Part shown: in pieces, positions 8,028 through 15,725 of the stretch | Numbering within the stretch: the stretch's first letter is position 1 | Layout: each line of letters starts with the position of its first letter | NCBI GenBank assembly: GCA_023404095.1 | Contig: JAEYDD010000075.1 | Location: 372,001 to 436,000 of the forward strand | Length of the DNA: 64,000 bases | Source: Pseudomonadota bacterium | Lineage (GTDB): Bacteria; Pseudomonadota; Alphaproteobacteria; Rhizobiales; Rhizobiaceae | Reading direction: 5' to 3' | Notes under the pieces: model-generated | What the model was told of the DNA's origin: nothing | What the model saw: only the letters and a program-made list of their open reading frames with translations | Databases searched by the model: none | Made by a program: the position numbers and the translations under genes

Positions 8028-11000
8028 TTGAGCTCCAGATCCAGAAGGCTTGCCGATCTGATCTTTTTCAATCGCCACGTGCGCCCGCTTTCCGAGAGGC
8101 TCGCCGATTACCTCGTCACGAAAGGGCGCCACAGGAAAGAGCGCGATGCCGACAAGCGCCGTTTGGCGGCCTTAGGCAGCAAGCTGGAACAGTTGCAGCA
8201 GAAAATCGGCAAGCTGTCCTTGCGCAATAAGACCTTGAAAGACGGACTTGCTGCGGAGCGCCAACACGCTCAGGAGCAATATGCCAGGCAGTCAGAAGCC
8301 ATCGATAGACTGGAGCGGCGGCACCAAACGCTGGAGCAGTTGCGTTCCAAACTGCACCATCAGCATGCTGATCTCGAAAAGCGCCATGCCGTCTTGCAGC
8401 GCCGCTACGCCGAGATGGAGAAGCGGCTTGCCGCTGAACAAAGGCGGCTCGAAACCGTGCGGGAACAGCGAGCGGCGCTGCGCGCGGGGCGCGACAGCGA
8501 TGCCAGAAGCTTTCAGGAAACCATCGACATCTTGCGCCGACAGCGCGGCGAGTTGCAGGAGCAACGTTCGTCGCAGGCAATTGTGAACCGAGAAATCGCC
8601 GGCCGTCTGCGCGCGCTGCGCAAGGACGCCCTGCCTCTGCAGTTGCGGGCGTCACTTGTCGACGCGGTCGCCCGCGGCACCTCGCTGCAGCAGGCAGCGA
8701 TAGCTTTCGTCGAGGCCAGCTTCGCCGAAAGCAGACTGCTGGCGCGTTCCTTCTGCCAGAGCCTTCTGCAGGAGAAGGATACGCGCGCCCTCGGCCATCT
8801 GCTGTCAGGCGTCTACTATCATCTCGACGGCTTCCCGGAGACCGCGCTCGATCATTTCGAGCGCCTCGGAACCGACGTCGCGCAGGCATTGTGTCCCTAT
8901 GCTTTCTTTTCGTCCCTGATGGAGGAGGATCCGGGAGGCGGCGGCCGGCGGTTGCGCCGGTTCCTTGATGAAGCAGAAGACCTGCCGGCATCAGAGCGCG
9001 CCCGCCTTCTCAACCTGTTTGCGAAGCATCTGCAGTTTCACGGCCTGCGCGAAAGGGTGGCGCACGAACTCGCCTCGTCTTCGACGCCGACTATCTCGGC
9101 GGGCGAACGACGACAGCTCGAATGGTTGCTGGAGCGGCTCTCCAACATGGACACCCTGGCGACCAGTCAGCGGGAGGTGAGCATCGCGCTGATGGACTAC
9201 AAGTTGCCGGACCGCCAGCGGACCCCCTCCAACAAGGGGGATTATGTGCAGACCCTGGCAGTGCTTGCGAACCTGTGCCGCTTCACAGACGTCGACTTCG
9301 ACGACGGTGGCGATCTCGGCCGCCTCGTCAGGGAGACGCAGCAGCGGGTGCAGCCGGATCGCCGTATTCACGGCGTCGCCCGGAGCGTCAGCGTCGTGAC
9401 CCTGGATCGCGATTTCGCATCCGGTCGGAACTACGCCCGCCCCACGTGGCTGATCGCCAACGGCTGGTTCATGCACCGCAGCTTCCACGGTGATTTCGAC
9501 TTCCCTTTCCCCGAGCACATCCGTCCCATCTTTCTTTCCTTCCATGTCAACAATCCCGACGTGCTGACGCCCTCAGCGGTCGACTATCTCAGAAAGCACG
9601 AGCCAATCGGTTGCCGGGACTGGAACACGGTGTACCGACTGCGCGACTTCGATATTGCGGCTTTCTTCTCGGGGTGCCTGACGACAACCATCGGGCAGAT
9701 CTTTCCGCCGCATCGCCCTGCAGGGCAAGACAGGCTCGCGGTTGTGGAGGTGGCGCTCGAGCCGGAGGATTATCCCGGCTGGAGCAGGACGTCCTTCATT
9801 CAGTATGGTGACGAGGTGCGCGAGGGAACGCTCGCCGAAAATCTTGAAGCGGCGCGGGCAATGCTGACGGGCTATCTCGACTTCCCGCGCGTCGTGACGT
9901 CGCGGCTGCACTGCTATCTTCCCTGTCGCTCGCTTGGCCTCCCGGTCGACTTTCGCCCCAGGAACCGTGCCGATGTTCGCTTCGAGGGCCTGCTCGACCT
10001 TGGAGAGGAGGAATTCGCGCGCATGCGCGCGCGGCTTGAGGAAAAGCTCGAAGCCGTACTGACGCTGATCCTTTCTGGCGCGGATGAGGCAAGCGTCCGT
10101 GCCCGTTGGGCCGAGCTCTGTGCGCCCGATCTGGCCGAGGCCGATCGGTACACAGCCGACGTGGTTCCACTGCCCGCGCCCTCCTTCGACGTCGAAGCGG
10201 TATCCCGCGAGGTTTGCGGGAACGTCTATCATAGGGGGGCGGCTGAGGAGCGCAGTAACGAGGTGCACGTCGCGTTCGCGCTTGACCGGAACATGGCCTC
10301 CATCCTGCCGGTGACGATGGCCTCGATGTGCGAACAGAGCAAGGCAAACATCACCGCCCATATCCTGAGCCGGGATCTGCCGACCGGATATGTCGATGAA
10401 CTTCACCATTTCTTCCCGCAATTGCGCATACGCCGGTACGACTTCAGCGGCATCGACTATGGCGATACGCTGCACCTGCTGCCACATACCACCATCTCGA
10501 CGATCGACCGGCTGCTGCTGCCGGAGCTTCTGAGCGGCCTCGGCAAGGTACTCTATCTCGACATCGACGTGCTCGTTCAGGCGGATGTGGCCGACCTCTT
10601 CCGCACCGAACTCGGCGATGCGCCGCTTGCCGCCAAGCTCACCCGCTTCGAATACTGGAAGTCCGGGGCGCGGCTCGTCGGCAAGGCATCACTGGCCCTC
10701 GATCCCGAGCGGGCGTGGGATCTGCGGCGCAGGCTGCATAAGCAGGGTTCCCTGGCGTTCCCCACCTTCAATGCAGGCGTCATCCTCATGAACCTCGCAC
10801 GGATGCGCCGGGACGACTTCTCGCGCCATCATATACCGCTGGTCGAGCGATATGCCATGAACGACCAGGACGCGTTGAACGTCTATGCCCGCTCCGAGAT
10901 CTTCGTCCTGGGCGAGGAATGGAACTACGTGCCCGCCCAGGACTACTGCGACAGACCGAAGATCATCCATTGGGCGGGGCAGGTGAAACCCTGGGGGGAT

Positions 11001-11141
11001 CTGTACGTGCTCGACCAGGAGAAATTCCGGGCCTACGCCGACCGTTACAGGCTGCGGGAAGACTATGCCGGTCCTGGGAAGGAAGACGCTGCGCAGCTGG
11101 AAGAGGGCCTTTTCGAACAAGAGACTGTCAGCCGGCAGTGA
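8028..11141 (+). CDS. giant fusion: coiled coil, pyruvyl-transferase-like domain, GT8 glycosyltransferase domain
   Basis: About 1037 residues. Residues ~35-190 are a long heptad-rich coiled coil (KLEQLQQKIGKLSLRNKTLK and similar). Residues ~385-655 look like a polysaccharide pyruvyl transferase domain: MDYKLPDRQ, NKGDYVQTLAVLANL, LSFHVNNPDVLTP, PIGCRDWNTVYRL, TSRLHCYLPCRSLGLP. Residues ~745-1005 are a GT8-type domain: EVHVAFALDRNMASILPVT, the DxD motif YLDIDVLVQADV near 845, FNAGVILMNL and DQDALNVY, ending KIIHWAGQVKPW. A GTG at 7992 is possible, but TTG at 8028 has TTGGAGG 7 bases upstream. Probably two linked glycan-modifying activities; products unknown. Confidence 0.75.
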   Translation: MSSRSRRLADLIFFNRHVRPLSERLADYLVTKGRHRKERDADKRRLAALGSKLEQLQQKIGKLSLRNKTLKDGLAAERQHAQEQYARQSEAIDRLERRHQTLEQLRSKLHHQHADLEKRHAVLQRRYAEMEKRLAAEQRRLETVREQRAALRAGRDSDARSFQETIDILRRQRGELQEQRSSQAIVNREIAGRLRALRKDALPLQLRASLVDAVARGTSLQQAAIAFVEASFAESRLLARSFCQSLLQEKDTRALGHLLSGVYYHLDGFPETALDHFERLGTDVAQALCPYAFFSSLMEEDPGGGGRRLRRFLDEAEDLPASERARLLNLFAKHLQFHGLRERVAHELASSSTPTISAGERRQLEWLLERLSNMDTLATSQREVSIALMDYKLPDRQRTPSNKGDYVQTLAVLANLCRFTDVDFDDGGDLGRLVRETQQRVQPDRRIHGVARSVSVVTLDRDFASGRNYARPTWLIANGWFMHRSFHGDFDFPFPEHIRPIFLSFHVNNPDVLTPSAVDYLRKHEPIGCRDWNTVYRLRDFDIAAFFSGCLTTTIGQIFPPHRPAGQDRLAVVEVALEPEDYPGWSRTSFIQYGDEVREGTLAENLEAARAMLTGYLDFPRVVTSRLHCYLPCRSLGLPVDFRPRNRADVRFEGLLDLGEEEFARMRARLEEKLEAVLTLILSGADEASVRARWAELCAPDLAEADRYTADVVPLPAPSFDVEAVSREVCGNVYHRGAAEERSNEVHVAFALDRNMASILPVTMASMCEQSKANITAHILSRDLPTGYVDELHHFFPQLRIRRYDFSGIDYGDTLHLLPHTTISTIDRLLLPELLSGLGKVLYLDIDVLVQADVADLFRTELGDAPLAAKLTRFEYWKSGARLVGKASLALDPERAWDLRRRLHKQGSLAFPTFNAGVILMNLARMRRDDFSRHHIPLVERYAMNDQDALNVYARSEIFVLGEEWNYVPAQDYCDRPKIIHWAGQVKPWGDLYVLDQEKFRAYADRYRLREDYAGPGKEDAAQLEEGLFEQETVSRQ

Positions 11142-11381
11142 CGACGGCCGGCCAGGCCGCAGTGGTCGGCAGAGTGCCATCGGACTGGCATGCGGAGAGA
11201 GTTGCATTGAATGTCCGTCGCCGACGTTGCACAGTTCGTTTGCCGGACGCGCCGACACGGCCCTCAGCGCTTCGGATGATGACACGAAAAGCTGGCGGGA
11301 GCGGCATCCGCCGCCCCGACTGCAAGGGAACGGCGCTGCCGGCATCGGCGGCGAGCAGGGCCTGGCGTTAAGGAGGGTTGG

Positions 11382-12386
11382 ATGAACACGGTAGCCTGTC
11401 TCACGCGACGTGCGTTTCTGGTCTTCGTTGCAGTTCTTGGCATTGTCGCAACAGCGGCAGCACAGGGAGACCCCCTGCCTTCCTGGAGCGACGCCGCCCC
11501 AAAGAAGGCCATCGTCACCTTCGTCGAGCGCGTCACCAGGGAAAATACCCCCGACTTCGTTCCCGAGCACGACCGTATCGCGGTGTTCGACAATGACGGC
11601 ACCTTGTGGGTCGAGCATCCGATGTACACGCAGCTTGCCTTCATACTCGACCGTGTGAAGGTCATGGCCGAGGAGCATCCGGAATGGAAGGAGCAGCAGC
11701 CGTTCAAGGCGGTGTTGGAGGGTGACCTTTCGGCCCTTGCAGCTTCAGGCGAGAAAGGCCTGGTAGAGCTTGCGATGACGACGCACGCCGGAATGACCGT
11801 TGACGAGTTCCAGAAGATTGTCACGGAGTGGATCGAGACCGCCCGCGACCCGCGCTTCAAGCGTCCGTACACGGAGCTCGTCTACCAGCCGATGCTCGAA
11901 CTGCTTGCCTATCTGCGGGCGAACGGCTTCAAGACCTTCATCGTTTCGGGCGGGGGCGTCGAGTTCATGCGGCCATGGACGGAGAAGGTTTATGGCATTC
12001 CGCCCGAGCAGGTGATCGGCTCGTCCATCAAGACCGAGTTCAAGGAGCGTGAAGGGGTGCCGATCCTGTTCCGGCTGCCTGAGGTGAATTTCATCGACGA
12101 CAAGGCCGGCAAGCCGGTCGGCATCAACCAGTTCATCGGCCGCCGCCCCATCGCGGCCTTCGGCAATTCTGACGGCGACCTGCAGATGCTGGAGTGGACG
12201 ACGGCCGGCGGATCCACGCCGCGTCTGGGAATGATCGTTCACCACACCGATGCCGATCGCGAATATGCCTATGATCGCAAGACCGATTTCGGCCGCCTGG
12301 ACAAGGCGCTCGATGTCGCGACGGATAACGGATGGATCGTCGTCGACATGAAGAACGACTGGAAGGAGATCTTTCCGAAGCGGTGA
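11382..12386 (+). CDS. exported HAD-superfamily phosphatase
   Basis: 334 residues with a signal peptide (RRAFLVFVAVLGIVATAAAQG, roughly residues 9-28), then a HAD phosphohydrolase domain. Motif I is AVFDNDGTLW, with the nucleophilic Asp and the general-acid Asp; motif II is FIVSGGGVEFM; motif III/IV is IAAFGNSDGDLQML. It should dephosphorylate a small substrate in the periplasm; the arrangement recalls phosphoserine-phosphatase-like HADs. SD AAGGAGGG is 5 bases before the ATG. It converges on the cytochrome b561 gene with a terminator hairpin between. Confidence 0.88.
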   Translation: MNTVACLTRRAFLVFVAVLGIVATAAAQGDPLPSWSDAAPKKAIVTFVERVTRENTPDFVPEHDRIAVFDNDGTLWVEHPMYTQLAFILDRVKVMAEEHPEWKEQQPFKAVLEGDLSALAASGEKGLVELAMTTHAGMTVDEFQKIVTEWIETARDPRFKRPYTELVYQPMLELLAYLRANGFKTFIVSGGGVEFMRPWTEKVYGIPPEQVIGSSIKTEFKEREGVPILFRLPEVNFIDDKAGKPVGINQFIGRRPIAAFGNSDGDLQMLEWTTAGGSTPRLGMIVHHTDADREYAYDRKTDFGRLDKALDVATDNGWIVVDMKNDWKEIFPKR

Positions 12387-12455
12387 AAAAGCCGGATTGC
12401 CGGTATCATCGGAACCGCCCATCTGCGGGGACGGCAATGCCGGTTGTTACCTCCG

Positions 12456-12478
12456 GCCCCGCCCGGTTCGGGCGGGGC
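12456..12478. terminator. bidirectional hairpin between the HAD phosphatase and cytochrome b561 genes
   Basis: A perfect 10-bp GC-only stem (GCCCCGCCCG / CGGGCGGGGC) with a 3-base loop, between two convergent genes. It lacks a long T run, so termination may be partly Rho-assisted. Confidence 0.6.
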
Positions 12479-12494
12479 GTTGCAGAATGCGGTG

Positions 12495-13067
12495 CTATTC
12501 TCCGGCCTCGTCGAGCGGACGCTTCGATCCGGTCACCATCGAGCGAACGAGATTCTCGCGGTGCTCGATACTGGCAAGAACGACGCCGGCGATATGCAAG
12601 CAGACGAGGGCCAGGGTGATGTTAACGAGGGTCTCGTGCGCGATCTCGACCCATTCGACGCCCCAGTAGGCGTCCGTGGTCATCATGTAGCCCGTGGTCG
12701 CAATTCCCGCGATCATGACAAGCAGTGCCAGGATCATGGCTCCGCCGGCCGGGTTGTGTCCGAGATAGCGTCGCGCCCGTCCCCTGAGCGCATCGACGAC
12801 GAAGTCAAGTGTCGCCCTTGGCGGGTAAGCAAAGTCGGAAAAGCGCGCATGTGGCGATCCGAAGAAACCCCATGCTATCCGAGCCAGCAGGAGCGCGACG
12901 ATCACGTAACCCGAAAAGAGATGGGCGGCCCGCCACTCGTCCCCGGTCAGATAGGAAACGAGGAAGAAGGCGACCATCGACCAGTGGAAGATGCGGACGA
13001 AGGGGTCCCAGACCCTGACCGCGCCCGTCGGAAGGCGTTCTGCCGCTTCTGTCTTGCGTCCGGACAT
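12495..13067 (-). CDS. cytochrome b561 family protein
   Basis: About 190-residue four-helix inner-membrane cytochrome b. Visible: VWDPFVRIFHWSMVAFFLVSY with a haem-ligand-type His, HLFSGYVIVALLLARIAWGFFG with a second His, ALLVMIAGIATTGYMM, and HETLVNITLALVCLHIAGVVL with paired His residues. Family members pass electrons between quinol or reductant and periplasmic partners. ATG at 13067 follows AGAGGA and starts 2 bases after the PepSY gene stop, so the pair is an operon. PepSY/b561 pairs recur in proteobacteria and suggest envelope redox work. Confidence 0.88.
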   Translation of the reverse strand: MSGRKTEAAERLPTGAVRVWDPFVRIFHWSMVAFFLVSYLTGDEWRAAHLFSGYVIVALLLARIAWGFFGSPHARFSDFAYPPRATLDFVVDALRGRARRYLGHNPAGGAMILALLVMIAGIATTGYMMTTDAYWGVEWVEIAHETLVNITLALVCLHIAGVVLASIEHRENLVRSMVTGSKRPLDEAGE

Positions 13068-13069
13068 GG

Positions 13070-13342
13070 TCAATCGTCCTCTGTGCCAACGACCTCGCCA
13101 CTGCCTGGATTGACGAGCATCTCGACCTTGGCGCCCTTGGCATCGACGGCGTAGAGCTCGTAGCACCCGTCTTCGATCTTGACCTTGCGCACCTCGTAGC
13201 CGTCCTTCTCGGCCTTGGCCTTCACCGCATCCTCGGTCAGCCATTTGTCTTTCGGCGTGTTGCCGCACATCCCGTTATCCTCGGCGTGTGCGATGCCTGC
13301 GGCGGACGCGAGTACGAACAATGCGATTGCGACGTTTTTCAT
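13070..13342 (-). CDS. periplasmic PepSY-domain protein
   Basis: 90 residues: a signal peptide (KNVAIALFVLASAAGIAHAE) followed by one PepSY-like domain (WLTEDAVKAKAEKDGYEV, VKIEDGCYELYAVDAKG, ending NPGSGEVVGTEDD). PepSY domains are small periplasmic or secreted modules, often inhibitory or linked to redox proteins. ATG at 13342 has GAGGAAA upstream; a longer frame to 13411 lacks a site. It is the first gene of the b561 operon and may modulate or dock onto that cytochrome (inference). Confidence 0.85.
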   Translation of the reverse strand: MKNVAIALFVLASAAGIAHAEDNGMCGNTPKDKWLTEDAVKAKAEKDGYEVRKVKIEDGCYELYAVDAKGAKVEMLVNPGSGEVVGTEDD

Positions 13343-13678
13343 CTCAGTTTCCTCGGTTCCGGGGCGACTTCCGCCCTCTGCACCGAAAGAGCTAAGGCGA
13401 CACGCTGACACTGCCCTGAACGACGCCGGGCGCTTGGCATGGCGATGCGCGTTTGGCGGCGGTCGCCATTTCCTCCCTTCAGGGCGCGCACAGTGCTTGT
13501 CATGCTGTCCTCCGGCGCACCCTCCAATTCATTCGATCAAGTGAACGTTGAAAGCCGAATGCTTGACGGTTCAGCTTTCCCGACCGACCTCGAACGAGAC
13601 CTTCGCCAAAGGTCATCGCACGCCTCGCGCGGAGTTCGTGGCGGACAGACGCGGGGGGTGTTTTGCGCCGAGCGCGGG
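13343..13678. other. intergenic, no supported gene
   Basis: About 335 bases upstream of the PepSY gene and beyond the end of the small minus-strand gene at 13679. Open frames here look like antisense noise. Presumably holds the PepSY/b561 promoter; I see no distinct element. Confidence 0.4.
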
Positions 13679-13912
13679 CTACCATTTGTCCGGAGGACCC
13701 TGCATGGCGGGATGGCTGGGCCGTGACGGGGTGCCCACGGTATTGCGGTTGAAAAGGGCAGCCAACTCTCTGGCGTCCAGTTCAGTCAATCGGGTTGCGC
13801 GATAAAATCCCAGCTCTGCAACTTTCCCGGACATGGTGATGAAGACCGTCCAGGTGCGGTTTTGTTCCAAGCGGCATCCGTAGGGAAGCAGCGACTGGCC
13901 CGCGCCGGTCAT
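13679..13912 (-). CDS. small hypothetical protein, second gene of a two-gene operon
   Basis: 77 residues, not recognised. The middle looks protein-like (WTVFITMSGKVAELGFYRAT, LTELDARELAALFNRN) while the C-terminus is Pro/Ser-rich. Its ATG overlaps the stop of the upstream 60-residue gene as ATGA, which supports expression by translational coupling. No signal peptide or membrane segment. Function unknown. Confidence 0.5.
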   Translation of the reverse strand: MTGAGQSLLPYGCRLEQNRTWTVFITMSGKVAELGFYRATRLTELDARELAALFNRNTVGTPSRPSHPAMQGPPDKW

Positions 13913-14091
13913 TGGACCGGTACCTGCAAGATCGTCGTCAGAAAGCGCCTCAGTATCATTTTCGAGCGAGGGAAAAGGGGGCCTTTCAGCGGACGGAGGT
14001 TCTCGGTCAGGTAATCTGCCTGCTTAAGCATTTTCTGAAGAATGCGGATGTCACTCATCCGGAAATCGACATGCTGCACGTTGGAAGACAT
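13909..14091 (-). CDS. small protein, paralogue A of a pair
   Basis: 60 residues starting MSSNVQHVDFRMSDIRILQK. AAGGAGGA precedes the ATG at ideal spacing; the longer open frame to 14334 is not supported. It aligns by eye with the product at 14636: both start MSS, then SD-(I/M)-x-(I/M)-LQ-x-(M/V)-L-x-x-A-x-Y, a gap, and LF...RRFL/TKLFL. No membrane segment. The 5' leader is also shared (see 14092-14148). The family seems to be a rhizobial small-protein family of unknown role. Confidence 0.65.
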   Translation of the reverse strand: MSSNVQHVDFRMSDIRILQKMLKQADYLTENLRPLKGPLFPRSKMILRRFLTTILQVPVQ

Positions 14092-14148
14092 TGAGTCCTC
14101 CTTTCGCGTCGGGGCTAGGGCGTGAGAACCCTTAAGCAGCAGCGCCCT
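14092..14148 (-). promoter_or_regulatory. shared 5' leader element, copy A
   Basis: Read on the minus strand it contains GGGCGCTgCTG, then AGGGtTC, CCCTaGCCCC and AAGGAGGA before the ATG. The same blocks in the same order and nearly the same spacing occur at 14583-14635 on the plus strand. The AGGG/CCCT blocks could pair into a small hairpin. Conservation outside the coding region suggests a common promoter or leader regulation. Confidence 0.5.
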
Positions 14149-14582
14149 GAAAATCGACTGCTGAAGGTGAGACAGTGCGCGCAACCGGATCGATTGGCAA
14201 GGAAACGATCCCGTCAATTGACGGAGCTGCGATATCTCAGCTCGGACTTTTTTCCAACACAATGCGTCTCTATAAGCTTGACATCGGTATCGCTGATGAG
14301 CGCTGGAATGCATCTGCCGCTCGCGAAGCCGCAATTACCATCTGCCCTTGACCACGGATGTACTGGCACTGGACGAAAGGTGATTGATGAGGAAGGTCGG
14401 TGCGTTTACGCCCCGGCCTTTTTTGTTGTGTGCCGCCGCGTTCCCCCTTGCAGGCGGCCCAAGGTCAGAAATTGCCGTAGACGCGTTGACGCAATCCGCA
14501 CGGAAGAACACGAATTAAGCCGTGGGGCGCTTGCGTTCGGCCCGTTCGGAGAGCATCCTTTACGTGTCGGTAGCCATGTCAC
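14149..14582. other. intergenic region between divergent paralogues, with a palindrome and an orphan terminator
   Basis: No supported protein gene. It holds CCGTCAATTGACGG (14211-14224), a perfect 14-bp palindrome, and a plus-strand Rho-independent terminator at 14394-14424 with no gene upstream of it, so a small RNA is possible. Confidence 0.4.
14394..14424 (+). terminator. orphan intrinsic terminator
   Basis: AGGTCGG (14394-14400) pairs with CCGGCCT (14413-14419, one G-U), the loop can itself form GCG/CGC, and six T residues follow. No protein gene reads into it on the plus strand, which points to an untranslated transcript starting within 14150-14390. Confidence 0.55.
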
Positions 14583-14635
14583 GGGCGCTACTGGTTGAGG
14601 GCTCGTTACCCTGGCCCCAACATAAGGAGGACGAC
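14583..14635 (+). promoter_or_regulatory. shared 5' leader element, copy B
   Basis: GGGCGCTaCTG, AGGGcTC, CCCTgGCCCC and AAGGAGGA in the same order as copy A at 14092-14148 (opposite strand). Differences are scattered single bases, mainly in the spacers. The downstream genes are paralogues. Confidence 0.5.
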
Positions 14636-14890
14636 ATGTCTTCCGCCCCCAAATCCAGTTCCATTTCACCTTCCGACATGAGCATGCTTCAGACTGTATT
14701 GAACGATGCGGGCTATGACGCCGACGTTCTCAGCATCGATCGATCGCTCTTCAATGCGGCCGCGTTACTGGTGACGAAGCTGTTCCTTTCGGGAGAAACA
14801 TCGCCCTACGCTCTGGCCGCGCGCGCGTCCCCTACAAGTCCATGCTTCCGCGCCATGCCATCCAGGGGCTGCCCGCTACCAGGACTGTAA
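14636..14890 (+). CDS. small protein, paralogue B, apparently frameshifted in a CG repeat
   Basis: Starts MSSAPKSSSISPSDMSMLQT with AAGGAGGA upstream. Similar to paralogue A through LVTKLFLSGETSPYALAAR. At 14818-14827 there is a (CG)5 tract; beyond it this frame becomes Pro/Cys/Arg-rich and stops at 14890. Removing one CG unit would continue the frame as VPYKSMLPRHAIQGLPA and on to a stop at 15007-15009, a far more protein-like tail ending in an acidic VWENEGG region. So the visible 84-residue product is probably a frameshifted version of a ~120-residue protein. Function unknown. Confidence 0.55.
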   Translation: MSSAPKSSSISPSDMSMLQTVLNDAGYDADVLSIDRSLFNAAALLVTKLFLSGETSPYALAARASPTSPCFRAMPSRGCPLPGL

Positions 14891-15149
14891 AGAAGGCAAG
14901 GCAATCCGACGAGTCGGAGCTGCAGGTATGGGAGAACGAAGGCGGCGTGACCAACGGTCGATACCTGAGGTCGGGCTTTTCAGTCAAACGGCTGAGGCCG
15001 TCGAGCTGATGTGGTCTTTCGCCAGCAATGCGGCTTGCCCGAAGGCCGATTCTCGCGTCGGGCGCCAGATTATGTGAACCTCCGGTCACAGGCGTCGGCC
15101 GCACCTTCCCTGGCTTTCATACTGTCCATCGGGCTGCAGACGGAGCACG

Positions 15150-15449
15150 GTGACGAACTGGATGATTGAAATGTTCGATCGAACGACGGAAACCGAAGTA
15201 ACCTTCAACAACCCGTGCCCGTTGAGCTGCCTTGTGGCGCCCCTGCCGGCAGGGACTTACCGTCTTGTCGTTGACGAGGAGCTGATTGAGGGCCTTAGCT
15301 TCGGTGCCTACAGGCAGGTAGGCGCCCACCTTGAGATTCCTGCAATTTCCATCGCGACCGGCACGCGACAATTTCTGCAAGTTTCCCTATCCGAGATTAC
15401 ATATGCGCTGCTGCGAGACGCGGATACGCCTGCGGGCCTTTCGTATTGA
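15150..15449 (+). CDS. small conserved-looking hypothetical protein
   Basis: 99 residues from a GTG with GGAG upstream; an ATG five codons in is also possible. Sequence MFDRTTETEVTFNNPCPL, then LPAGTYRLVVDEELIEGLSF and a C-terminal LSEITYALLRDAD resemble a short rhizobial family I remember but cannot name. Mixed beta-type composition, no signal peptide. It is the last chromosomal gene before the integrated element. Confidence 0.55.
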   Translation: MTNWMIEMFDRTTETEVTFNNPCPLSCLVAPLPAGTYRLVVDEELIEGLSFGAYRQVGAHLEIPAISIATGTRQFLQVSLSEITYALLRDADTPAGLSY

Positions 15450-15525
15450 GTTGAAAGGCATGCCCGGATGGCCCTCGACTAACCCTCTGTCGAGTGTCAA
15501 TTGCTTGAGTTTGGAGAGAAAAAAA

Positions 15526-15577
15526 TGGTGCCGCTTACGTGACTCGAACACGTGACCCCATCATTACGAATGATGTG
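15526..15577. repeat. attL: left copy of the 52-bp att direct repeat
   Basis: Identical over 52 bp to 35611-35662, where it forms the 3' part (T arm, anticodon region, CCA) of tRNA-Thr. Identity ends after ATGATGTG. Here the 5' half of the tRNA is missing, so this is a duplicated att core and not a second tRNA gene. The integrase starts 149 bp inside. Confidence 0.9.
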
Positions 15578-15578
15578 G

Positions 15579-15712
15579 CGCATGTTTCCGCCCATTTCCG
15601 GATATTTCCGACTGCTTCAAAACATAATTGAAATCAGAGCTTTCTGCCGGTAATGTGTATCCGCATGTTTCCGGTGGTTTGCTTTTTCTTTGGCGACCCG
15701 GTGGCGACCCAG
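15579..15712. promoter_or_regulatory. candidate integrase arm-site region inside attL
   Basis: TTTCCG occurs at 15585, 15595 and 15605, exactly 10 bp apart (one helical turn), and again at 15668. CGCATGTTTCCG is repeated at 15579-15590 and 15662-15673. At 15692-15712 there is a 21-bp sequence containing two GGCGACCC units, repeated exactly at 35526-35546 near the other end. This layout fits arm-type binding sites for a tyrosine integrase or its directionality factor (inference). Confidence 0.5.
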
Positions 15713-15725
15713 AGAGAACGGCAGA

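Noticed and set aside
11264..11872. 202-codon minus-strand ORF over the HAD phosphatase start
   Set aside because: Ser/Arg-rich antisense frame; the plus-strand gene has a signal peptide and HAD motifs.
15526..15600. Second tRNA-Thr gene
   Set aside because: Only the 3' 52 bp of the tRNA are present; no 5' acceptor strand or D arm. It is the att core duplicate.
15581..15610. Short repeat array resembling CRISPR
   Set aside because: Units are 6 bp at 10-bp spacing, far too short for repeat/spacer structure, and no cas genes exist; fits integrase arm sites.
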